In this document: one piece after another, positions 10,972 through 20,930 of the stretch
Position numbering within the stretch: the first letter of the stretch is position 1
Layout of the letters: every line of letters starts with the position of its first letter
Assembly: GCA_002189035.1 (NCBI GenBank)
Contig: NEEC01000017.1
Span: 1,116,001-1,180,000, forward strand
Direction: 5' to 3'
Origin: Utricularia gibba
Lineage: Eukaryota; Streptophyta; Magnoliopsida; Lamiales; Lentibulariaceae
DNA length: 64,000 nucleotides
Notes under the pieces: generated by a model
What the model was told of the DNA's origin: nothing
Seen by the model: the letters and a program-made list of their open reading frames with translations, nothing else
Databases searched by the model: none
Made by a program: the position numbers and the translations under genes

Positions 10972-12982
10972 TCTTTTCTTGCAGAACAGCCATAGAAGGC
11001 AAGGAGCAGCGCTTCTTGTCATCTTATTACATCCCACAAGAGGAAAACCTTAGAGCGCTGGATCTAAAGCATTGCAGGTTTGATCTCTTTGTAGTATGTC
11101 GGGCTCGTGCTGTTTCGGTGGTCCAAGGTTTTCAGACCATCATATGTTCAATTTTCCTCCTCTCTTGATCTTGTTTGTTTTCGATATTCAGGCGATGAAT
11201 GTAATCTTACAAAAGAAAGTGCTGTTTTTTTTTACCACAACTGAAGTGAAAGTGTGTTATTACCCCCACCTATGATTCAAAATCAGCTTTTCAAATGAAC
11301 AATGTTTCTCTTTTTCTTTCATCCTTTTGCAGCATAATCATCTTATAATAGCGTAATCATAATTATGCTGTCATTAATCACCTTTAGTGCACTAAAATGG
11401 CAAGACACCAAGTAAAGCTTATTAACACTATACACGAATGACTTGGTCTCAAAGGATGGTGGGTTTGTTATCAGCCAATCAGACTGTGACATCTAGTAGT
11501 TCCCTTGGGTGTCCAGCACAGAGAGATTCCATCGCCTAATTGATCACACTTAGTGGAGACTTTTTGACTATTAATGTATTGAAAGGGGGTACTTATCATC
11601 CACTTCCACTTTCTGCTTCAAGCCATGGGAAACTTTACGTGTGCAAAACAATATCCTTCAACCAAAACTTAAACCTTAAACATGAACTGTGAAGAGATGT
11701 GTTCAAAAGAATATAAGCAACCGTGATGCATTCACCAAATATTTTCTATCCCTCAGGGTATAAGTGTTATTAAGAGTAGGGAGAAGGTTGAACACAGTAA
11801 AAGCAAAAATATTAGCAGTGGCATACAACCTATGAAAAAGCAAAGGAACTTGAGTGGCATTACAGAAAATGTATGGACAGGAATTTACCTTAGCCAGAAA
11901 ATGTATGTCTTGTTAGTGGAGGAATGCATTTCCCTGCCCCACCACCAGCCAACCTGTAGAAAAATCAGGATGTTGTGTGGTTTATGTTGAAAACAACCTA
12001 CAATTGACTCATAGAGTAGCAGATGAAGACCTCAATTCAGTGATAAACCCAAAAGGCAAACAAGAACTCCATGTCTGATGGAGGCATTATCCGGGATGTG
12101 TTGAGATCTGATAGCCATCCTATGGAACAAGTAACTGATCCCTGTCTAAGGCTACCCAAAAGGACTAGTGCAGGGGTCATATTGTGTCCAAAACATGTGT
12201 TTCTCTGAAAGCACTCCACTCAGGCTCGCAAATAATAACTCGAGCAAGAATGCTGAATGTGATCGAAGTGACGAATGGCTTCAATATTTTTTAGCAAACT
12301 CCTCCAATCATACGAGCTTCATCTGCCTTTTGTGAAAAATCCATTTACTTTGCCATCGCCATCTTATGTTCTCCTAATCATCCATACCACTAAAACACTG
12401 ATCTAAAAGCAAATTCCTTGCAGAAAGCATCTTAACCATGCTTGTCATGCTTTTCATCCCACTTAACCAAAAGCCGTTCTTTGTGGTTTGATAGATGCAT
12501 GATTTGCTCTCTTGTGGTTTCAATAAGTGAATGCCTCGAGCTTATTAAGGATCACATGGCCTGCATCAGCAAGATAGGATAGAAAAAGAAAGCATTAAGG
12601 AATATTATTAGCAAGGTCAAAGACATTGTGTATCACTTGTTATCATACCATTTATATCGTTTCCTGAATTGCCTGGATTTGAACCATATGCACACATCTC
12701 ATTTCATATTGAGATTTAGAACATAAAAATTTATTACTATACATACCATAGTTGCAGTAATTAACACATGAAATGCGAAAATTCACTTGAAATGAGAAGT
12801 GAAAAAAAGAAGGCGTCAGACATAGTGGTGTGTGTTATGGGGGAGCACGCATCACCTTTTTTTGTTGTCTATAAATTCCAACTCTTCCATAAATTCTCCT
12901 CCAATCCTAATTCATGCCCTTCTCAATTCCAATTGAAAATTTTACACTCTGCCTTTGAAGATCAAGCCCATCACTTGAAGCA
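10972..12982. other. 3' flank and spacer, then bZIP promoter
   Basis: Starts with the 3' untranslated region of the hydrolase gene, including the duplicated junction at about 11013-11083. From 11250 to 12750 I see no gene, repeat or RNA. The last 200 bases are probably promoter and leader of the bZIP gene, with a TATA-like TCTATAAATT at about 12868-12877. Confidence 0.45.
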
Positions 12983-13552
12983 ATGCAACCTTCTCAACTC
13001 TCTGAATGCTATCCACTTCCATCAAGCCTTATGCAGTTGCCTGATCAGTTTGGCTTTGATACAAGTATTATGTCATCACCATGCAATTTCAGTGATTCTT
13101 CAAACCCCTTGTTGAGACCTCAAATCCGGGAAGCTAGTGCAAAATCAACATCTTTCAACAGTAACTCAACTTCAGATGAAGCCGACGAGAAACAACTGAG
13201 CATACTAGATGAGAAGAAGCAGAGACGAATGATATCAAATCGGGAATCTGCGAGAAGGTCGCGTATGCGGAAACAAAAGTACTTGGATGAGCTCCGTTCA
13301 CAGGTTATTTTCCTGATCAAAGAGAATCGCCAACTCATGGATAAATTGAGCAGTGTATGGGAGATTCGTGACCACGTAATCCAAGAAAATACTCAACTCA
13401 GAGAACAAACAGTAGAGCTAAGACAGATCCTTACTGATATGCAGCTCAGCAATCAATTCACAAGCTTGGTACAGTTCGATGATGACCCCTGCAACAATTT
13501 GGCATATTCCGAATCCGAAGGAGCTGTTTTTGGAATTCTTTGTGAAAAATGA
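12983..13552 (+). CDS. Group S-type bZIP transcription factor (bZIP42/43-like), intronless
   Basis: A single exon of 190 codons (189 residues). The start is the first ATG of the frame, giving MQPSQLSECYPLPSSLMQL. The basic region at about residues 78-96 contains KKQRRMISNRESARRSRMRK with the invariant N-x7-R pattern. Leucine-zipper heptads follow (YLDEL, VIFLIKENRQLMDKL, VIQENTQLREQTVEL), with Leu occasionally replaced by Ile or Val. Small size, lack of introns and zipper sequence place it with group S (AtbZIP42/43/8/70 style) plant bZIPs, which bind ACGT-core sites, often as heterodimers with group C members. No conserved sucrose-responsive uORF of the bZIP11 type was recognised upstream. 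Confidence 0.93.
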   Translation: MQPSQLSECYPLPSSLMQLPDQFGFDTSIMSSPCNFSDSSNPLLRPQIREASAKSTSFNSNSTSDEADEKQLSILDEKKQRRMISNRESARRSRMRKQKYLDELRSQVIFLIKENRQLMDKLSSVWEIRDHVIQENTQLREQTVELRQILTDMQLSNQFTSLVQFDDDPCNNLAYSESEGAVFGILCEK

Positions 13553-14105
13553 TGGCATGATTTCAACTTCAATGAGGAATCCCACTACAACGTATCATAG
13601 CAATGCAATGTAGTAATGGAAACGAAGAAACTCCACGAATCGAGAAACTTACCCCCCTCCTCCTCTAAACGCTGAAAAACTTCGAACATAGATTCACAAA
13701 TCCCGCACCCAGTTGAAGTTATCAGCAAGGCAAGTTCTCCACCTTCCAAAAATATTACCACCACAGGAATCCCCCAAGAAACACAAGCACAAATCATGGA
13801 ACGTTAACGAAAAACATCGAACACCTGATACTCACATTACGCCAGCAGTTCCATCATATGCCTGAAAATGAGGGCATTTTCCCCTTCCCAACCAGAGTAG
13901 CCGTTGAGATTATCACGATTGATTCGGTAACTTTACATAAATTCATTTTTACCACCACAAATAAGCCTCAATTCAATTTAGCCCCACAAGTCCCAAACTT
14001 TATTCAAGAGTCGTCATCAAAGTACAAGTGTGAAAACAGCAAAAGAACATCTGGAATTTATTTGATCAAAATGAAGAAACAACTATGGCGTGGGTGAAGA
14101 GCTCC
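13553..14105. other. Shared 3' flank of the bZIP and LEA genes
   Basis: Convergent 3' untranslated regions. The part 13900-14105 is the 3' flank of the LEA gene and is matched by the left-edge pseudogene block. Nothing else is seen. Confidence 0.5.
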
Positions 14106-14459
14106 TCATTTTTTAACCCCAGTTGAATCCACTGCTCCATGCGCCTTCGCCTGCACCTGGACTGCAGCCTTTAAGAACCCCACAATGTCAGAAAAACAAG
14201 AAAGATGATCATGGTGCCGATGTTGGCTCAGGAAGCTTACCTCCTGCACAGATTCTTTAGCAGATTGTGCAGCATTGCTCACCTTCTCCATCACCTGGCT
14301 GCCCTTTTCCTGCACGATGCAACAAAGCATCAAACCACAGTCACCTTTAAGGATGCACAACACATGCATTCATATCACACGGATTGTGTTCTGGAAATGA
14401 ACCTGGATCTGGCCTTTGGCCTCGCCGGCATGGAGGCTAGCTTTGTCAGAAGTATCCAT
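14106..14459 (-). CDS. Small hydrophilic LEA-like / KIN-type stress protein
   Basis: Three exons on the minus strand: 14459-14403 (19 codons), 14309-14241 (23 codons) and 14168-14106 (21 codons with stop), 62 residues in all. The product begins MDTSDKASLHAGEAKGQIQ, has EKGSQVMEKVSNAAQSAKES in the middle and ends AHGAVDSTGVKK. This Ala/Lys/Glu/Gln-rich, Cys-free composition with SNAAQSAKESVQE matches the short LEA proteins related to Arabidopsis At5g38760/At5g53820 and KIN1/KIN2. Such proteins are unfolded in solution, may form amphipathic helices on drying, and are usually induced by drought, cold or ABA or are pollen-expressed. This is the intact partner of the pseudogene at 1-610. Confidence 0.9.
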
Positions 14460-15770
14460 TTTCTGGGTTCAAGATTCAAGGTATGAATGAAAACGCTGGT
14501 GCTGAATGGAAAGGGTGTGGCCATGATACTTATACCACCTTCAGATCAATCAGGAGCCACCAGGTGACATTGTTTCCCTACTGTCAGCCTTCCTATTCTA
14601 AAGGGAGAAGTGTTCAAAGCTTATCCAAACCCCCTCATACTATTTTTAACTTCAATTCCTCCAAAATAAGAAAAAGCTTCTAGATTTATGCCCTTTTTTG
14701 TATTATTTTAGAAATCAAGCACTTTTCCAACAAGTTAGTTCCAAAATTTCTATATTTGGGTGCCATCATCGGCATAAGCAATGGTATTTAGAACAGTTTC
14801 TATATATTAAAAAGTGTTCAAAAATCAATGGTGTTATTTAAATATAATATATTTTATTTAAAAAAACAAAAGTCTATACAAATTTTTATTACTTGTAAGA
14901 AATTACATAAATCTAGTTTTTATTGTATTAGATCATTTGTCAAAAATTGATTTTCACTAAGCATAATCAAAGAGAGACTAATCTGAACTAATCATTGAGT
15001 ATTGAGTGAAGATCACTTCTATATAGTTTTAGAATTTATTTTTGCAAATTATGCATAATGCATTCATTTTTTAATATGTCTATTTTGACTTTTGAGTCAC
15101 CAACCTCAATCTTCTTAATTTTTGCATGATAATAGTGTTTGGTAGGTGGTTTAATAATAGTTTTAAAGTATGTTTTATTTAACATGTGCGTTTGATAAGA
15201 AGTTTTAAATTAAAATAGTAATTTATTTTAAAATTAGTTTAAGATAAATTAAAACTATATATATATATATATAGTTTTATTGATTCGTATAATTTGGAGT
15301 AAACTACATATTTATTACTAATTTATCTTTCTTTCTACTTCAATTTTTTTAAAAAAATATAAAACCACAATTTAAATGTTTTTTATTATAAAATATAACA
15401 CATTTAAATGTATTTATCAAATAGTTATTAAACCTAAAAATCATAAATCTAATATTTTATCTTAAAATATATTATCAAAATCTTAAATCGATTATTCATT
15501 ATTCAGTGGGTTGAATGTACATTTAAAAGTAAAAACTGAAACTTTACACCAGATTGTAGTCTCCTTCATCACAACATTTCTTTGTTTTTTACTTCAATCT
15601 GAATCCCACCAAGTTTCCAACTCCTAGGCTTTAGTGTACAAATTGTACAGTCTGATTTCTCCTTTCCAGATGATTTGTTTCATGTGCAAGAACCGAGCGA
15701 TTTCATTCTCCTCATCACCTCTTCACTGCAACAGCAAAGCCCGTATTCCTCGTTAGTTTAAGCTACTGGT
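14460..15770. other. LEA promoter and AT-rich spacer, then ProDH 3' flank
   Basis: The first 200 bases are probably the LEA gene promoter (minus strand). From 14700 the sequence is very AT-rich, with a (TA)8 tract near 15257-15272. A faint inverted similarity (GGTTTAATAA-type ends at about 15152 and 15436 in reverse) might be an old foldback element, but I could not find a target duplication. The last 150 bases are probably the 3' end of the ProDH transcript. Confidence 0.35.
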
Positions 15771-17359
15771 TTAGTGTTTCTTTTTTTGAACAGAGTCGTG
15801 ATGAAAGAAGCTCAAAAACCTCATCGGCCGCCGGTCTACGACGGAGGTGGATAGCATGCCTCTGTTCTCTTCAGCTCTTCTCATCAGATAGGGAATGATC
15901 TGTTCCACTGGACCAAATGGGAGATACTTGCTTACCCTGAATCCAGCGTTTCTCAGACCATAAGATAGCACCTCAGCCATGCCATAAAGCTGAGCAAATT
16001 GTAAGCTTTGGCTTCTTCTTTCAATTCCCAGGTCACTTGCCTTACGTGCAGCGAGTTTCCCTGTAAAAAAACGATTATTTTAGGAAATGGGATGTCATAG
16101 GAATTGATCTGTTTGTCATAAGAATGCTGCTACCTGATTCGGTGTTATGCGTCGCAAGAACGGCGAAACCGGAGCCTCCTGCGATCTCTTCGAGTAAAAA
16201 GTTAGTGCAATTGTTGTAACAAGCGTGAGTCTCCTCGATGCAGCTGTGGATGGGGGACTCAGCTCCTCTGAAAGCTGCAAACTTGTTCTCACTCGACATG
16301 TAAGCTCCTCTAACAAGCTTGAACCCCAGAGGGATTCTCCATACATCAGCAGCTTTCTTTGCTGCGACTAATCTCTGTGGTGCATCTTTCAGATATGCCT
16401 GAATCGTGTTGTATATGAGCGGAACTTTATCATCCCCTTTGCTGCTGTACTCGATAGCTGCTGAGTACGTGAGATAGTCTATTGCAGGCTGAATAGATGT
16501 ATCTTCTGCATCTATGAGCAGAGGCACATTTGATTCGAGGCTTTTTTTGCAGATGTTAGAGACTCTGTTGTAAGCAAGAGTAAGTTCGTCTTCTTCGTGC
16601 CTGGTTAAAGAATCGGGCTTTTCTGGGGTGTGGTAAAAAGGGCTTGAATCAGAGAAAATTGGCAAAGTTTTGAGCTTCCATGGAAGACTAATGGAGTTGT
16701 CGTCTCTGTATTCCCATCTCAACAAATCGCTTATTCTTTTCAGCAGTCTTGGTGGGCAAATTGCTGTAATTTTCACCACTATGAAGCTCACCTGAGATCG
16801 CAAGTGAACCTCATGAAACATAGAATCAGAAGAAGGTGAACAACGGTGGAAAAAAACTTACAGGGAGAGATGAAGATGGAGCTGCCTGGATCGTTCGAAG
16901 AAACTCCGACAAATTTTCGTCACAGGTGACGTTATCGTCGGCGTGTTCTAATCCATAATCCAGCATACCGTAGAATCCATCTCGCCGGAGCCTACCCAAC
17001 GTCGCGGCCGCCGCCTCGAAATCTTTCCCGGCACAAAAATGGTCATAAAAAGTGTGCTCCGTCAATCCCAGCACCATCTTCCGCCACAGGGGATTCGTCA
17101 TCCTCTTCGGATTCAAAGCCCACGACCCGAAATCAGCCGTGCACTTCATCCCGACCAAACGGAGCGTGATTATCGATTTGATTAGCTTTAAGGTGGAAAT
17201 AGAAGCGAATAGCTCCCGCGTGTTGTCGAGATTGACGCCGCCTTCGCAGGTCGCAGTTCTTGCCTTCAGTTCGTCGGTAAATTTGCCCGCCGGCGCAACC
17301 CCGGTAACGGAGGAGCGGAGGGTGGTGCTGAGTCCGCGGCGGACGCTCCGGCCGACCAT
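15771..17359 (-). CDS. PRODH: Proline dehydrogenase, mitochondrial
   Basis: Three exons on the minus strand: 17359-16862, 16791-16134 and 16060-15771, joining to 482 codons (481 residues). Proline dehydrogenase oxidises proline to pyrroline-5-carboxylate with FAD in the inner mitochondrial membrane, the first step of proline catabolism. The start MVGRSVRRGLSTTLRSS is Arg/Ser-rich without acids, as for a mitochondrial presequence. The plant family blocks are present: FYDHFCAGKDFEAAAATL, the FYGMLDYGLEHADD segment, LLIDAEDTSIQPAIDY (barrel strand), LGFKLVRGAYMSSE, FAVLATHNTESG, and SKYLPFGPVEQIIPYLMRRAEEN near the C-terminus. The last 20 or so residues after MLSTSVVDRR diverge from the usual ending. 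The ATG chosen is the one followed by the presequence; the frame is open further upstream but without family resemblance. Confidence 0.95.
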
Positions 17360-18643
17360 TCTTAGTTGGTTCCCACGAGAGGTGACACGTTCACAAATAC
17401 ATCCATCACCCCCAACAAAACAGGAAACCTGTAATCCGGAACTCGTTGCATTCTTTTTTTGTGGCTTTCTTACCGACTTCAACAGCCACGTGTATAATTC
17501 AAACACAAAAGGATAATTGCTGCATTAAAAATACTGATTTTATTACCAATAATGTCCGGATTATCGTACTTATTCTGGAATATCATTCTCTATTCTGATA
17601 AACTAAAATATTGTTATATCTATGCATATATCCAAAAGTCCTCAAAGAACATCATGAAGTAGCTAAGTATAAATTATGAATGTAGTGTTAAATTCAATTG
17701 CTAAAATAATTTTTAAATGATTTTATGTTTGTGTGATTGTGATATAAGAAATACACGACACCAAACATTTACATGGAAACCTCGAGTGAAAAAAACCATG
17801 TGCAAAACGCTAATCAAAGGTGAACTGATTTAAGGAGTTACAATCATAAGGTACAAGTCACACATGCAAATCATCAATCCAATCTAAGTAACATAAGGTT
17901 TGATTGACTTTTCAACTAAAAAGATGGACACTTAGATTCTTGTTTGAGATTATCTCACTTTTAAACATTTTGTAACATCTCAGTCCTCAATTTAGTACGT
18001 TTTTAACCAAATTCTAATGCATCAACTACAATATGGAGAGTCATGTGTTGTGAATACTAATTTCAAAATATGTCATATTGAGTTGATGACTTAGGCTAAG
18101 AAAGAATATTATGTTGTACATATTAATGAACAAATAGATTCATAAGATGCATTTGATCTCTCATCAATATTTAACAAATATCATTTTGTATTCTAATTAA
18201 AATATCTTTTGCATTATTCACTAATGGTCAATCCCTCATCCATTGTAAATGGAGTGGAAGAAATTAAATAAAGGGTATATAAATTTTATGTAAAATTATG
18301 AAAATGAAACATTGGAAGAGGAGATGGGAATCTCAAAGTATAAGAGGGGGTGATAGAAATGATGAGGACATTCACGTAATTTTACATGTCGAATTTGTGA
18401 TTGGGCCTGTTTGGCCCACATTCCACTCTTCTTTTTCATGTAATGGACTGTAGAAACATTTCTGGGTTGGTATTTATGGGCCCAATTTCTAAAGTTGGGC
18501 CTTTTTGAAGAAAACGATCCAGATTTCGTCCCACCGAGGGGTGGATGCGGATCGAAGTAGGCGGTTTGAGAGTACACCGGCCGAGGGTGGGACTTTTTTG
18601 AGGAGAAATCTAAGTCTTGTTGTCAACGGGCGATCGGAAAGTG
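17360..18643. promoter_or_regulatory. Divergent promoter region of ProDH and the TMEM33-like gene
   Basis: The middle is plain AT-rich spacer. At the right end four TGGGCC/GGCCCA elements lie at 18402-18407, 18413-18418, 18477-18484 (palindromic TGGGCCCA) and 18496-18501, 140-240 bases before the start codon at 18644. Clusters of this element (site II, bound by TCP factors) are typical of promoters of constitutively expressed growth genes. I did not find the ACTCAT proline-response element in the ProDH side. Confidence 0.5.
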
Positions 18644-20394
18644 ATGGGAGGTGAAGACGGCGAGAATCAGCAGACCTTGCGGCGGATTGCTGCGGAGTCG
18701 TACGATTATGAGAACGATCCACGGTGGGCGGAATATTGGTCAAACGTACTCATCCCGCCGCATATGGCCTCCCGCGCAAACGTCGTTGACCACTTTAAGC
18801 GCAAGTTTTACCAGCGTTATATCGTGTGTCTCTATCTTTATTCTTCATTTCAGCATCGGTGTTTGGGTATTCTTTTGGGTTTGGAGGGGTGATGGTCGTT
18901 TTCTTTGCTTTCTGATAGGATCCTGAACTGATTGTGGAGCCAATGGGGGGTAATTCTACTGCTTCTTCGTCTGCAAACCCACCGCAATCTTCCTCACCAC
19001 CCAATTCTAGCAGTAGTAGTAGCAGCACTCGCCAACGGAGTACAGGTACAGGATTTAAGGCATTTATCAGTACTATGTGTTGGAGTAACTTCATTTTAGT
19101 GAACAGTCTGAAATGAATCCTTTCAGGTTCCCCCTGGGGAACGAGAACACAAGGGGCGTCTACAACATCTGCTAGCTCTGCGTCACTACAGTGGGATCAG
19201 CGAACCATCCAATTTTCGGTCAATGCTTGGGTACGCTGTTACTCGTCAAAGTTTATTCTAAATGGATAAATGAAGACGATGTAGAGAGATTTAGGAATCT
19301 GGTGTTGCATATTTCATGTTTTTCTTTTCATCTTGCAGGTTTTCTTCGTGGGAATTCTTGCTATACTACCATTTATACCGGTTAATCTTTCGAATCGGGC
19401 ATATCGGCTTTCCTTGCTTGGCACATTATGTTCATCCCTCTATTCTTTGTATTCATTATATGGGGTAATACAGATTTTTTGTTCGTTTAGTTTGCCATGC
19501 TCCTCCATTTAGATCTTCACTGACCTTTCATATCCTCAGAAACCTAGAGCATGGAACATGCAAGCTTTGCAAGTATGGTTTCAATCTGTAGCAGCTACCA
19601 AGGACTTTATCTACTCGATATACTGCATAACTTTTGTGACCTCAAATTTGTGCCTCAAATGTTAGTACCCATATTGTCTCGTCTTCTTATACTCAGTATT
19701 CTTGCTTTACACTATTTTTTATCCCACCATAATTTTTTGCAGTTGCTTTGATCCCTATACTATGCCGTGCTGTTGAGGATGTAGCAAAGTTCCTGAGGCG
19801 AAACTTCAGCAGGTCCAACTTGTACAGGTAACAGCCCAGGTTAACTTTCTTGTATACTGGGATTTGTGCTGTGACATCTTATCGTTTATTTTCCACAGAA
19901 AGTACCTAGAAAAAGCTTGTGTATGGATCGAAGCAAACACAACGACTCTTAGCATCCTATCCTCGCAAGCTGAGATTGGAATTGGATTTCTTCTAATTAT
20001 ATCTCTACTCTCGTCAGTTTCCTCTCCTTGCATCTCTCTGATTAAGATAATAGTTAGCTGTATAGTTCATATCTGTGTTATTATACAGGTGGCAACGCAA
20101 TATCCTACAGCCACTGATGTATTGGCAGGTAATAACCGCCACTTAAAGTCTCCCAGTTCAGATGACATTATTGAAAAATGGAAGAGCCCAAAGCCACTCC
20201 TGCATAAGTAAACTAATATTTTGTTCCCCTTCTAATTGCAGCTTCTGAAGCTTATGTACAATGCTCCTGCTACTGCGGGTTATCATCGAAGTACATGGTC
20301 GAGCATTGGACAGTTTGCCGATCCATTAATCCAGCGCTACACCCCCTTCCTGAACACCCCAATTACGATGGCACAAAGATGGTGGTTTAGGTGA
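18644..20394 (+). CDS. TMEM33/Pom33-like multi-pass membrane protein
   Basis: Nine exons: 18644-18823, 18919-19045, 19127-19230, 19339-19464, 19540-19660, 19743-19827, 19899-20012, 20089-20128 and 20242-20394, joining to 350 codons (349 residues). The first 120 residues are soluble: a conserved-looking block (RRIAAESYDYENDPRWAEYW) and a Ser/Pro-rich linker. Membrane segments follow, e.g. VFFVGILAILPFIPVNL, FIYSIYCITFVTSNLCLKFA and IGIGFLLIISLLS. The C-terminal half (ALIPILCRAVEDVAKFL, then QRNILQPLMYWQLLKLMYNA) corresponds to the TMEM33/Pom33/Per33 family (UPF0121), ER and nuclear-envelope proteins that shape membranes and aid nuclear pore insertion in yeast and animals. The plant N-terminal extension is absent from animal members. 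ATG at 18644 is the first in frame; a TTG 27 bases upstream is ignored. Confidence 0.88.
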
Positions 20395-20930
20395 AAAAAG
20401 CCACCCTCTAGCTCGCAAAATCAGGGCCACTTCAGAATAATAGATCTGTTGCTGTACTGTTTAGACATTTTCGCATGTTCCCTTTTGAAGGAAATGCATC
20501 TGATGAACGCCGCACTTGAATTTTATTCACTTGTTTCGACCAACTCGAAGGAAACACCAATCAAAAAGAGTAGTCATCGCAGTAATTCACAGAGACTCAA
20601 TGTTATAGAGACAAGCAGTGCAGTGGAAGAAAAGAAAATCCGCAGCCTGCATGGTTTGTTTATTCCTCGGCATATTAAGAAAGACGGCAGGGATGACTCT
20701 CGCATTCTTATTGTTTTCATACAAAATTACCAATTGTGCCAAAAACAAAGGGAGCTGCTCGCCTTTTACTCTAAAAGCAATCCGGAGAGACGAAAGAATC
20801 GCACTCTTCGCGGTGTTTACTGCTGATGGAACTTTGAAAACAGCCAATGCAGGAGGAGGATTGGGAAAATCATCAAAACTAACCACATTTCGGAGAGACA
20901 ACACAGGTTCTGCAAACCTTGTTGTTGTCT
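20395..20930. other. Shared 3' flank of TMEM33-like and eIF2B-delta genes
   Basis: Convergent 3' untranslated regions; ORFs seen here on both strands show no family resemblance. Confidence 0.5.

Noticed and set aside
12768-13115. 115-codon ORF overlapping the bZIP start
   Set aside because: Out of frame with the bZIP and without family resemblance; a shadow.
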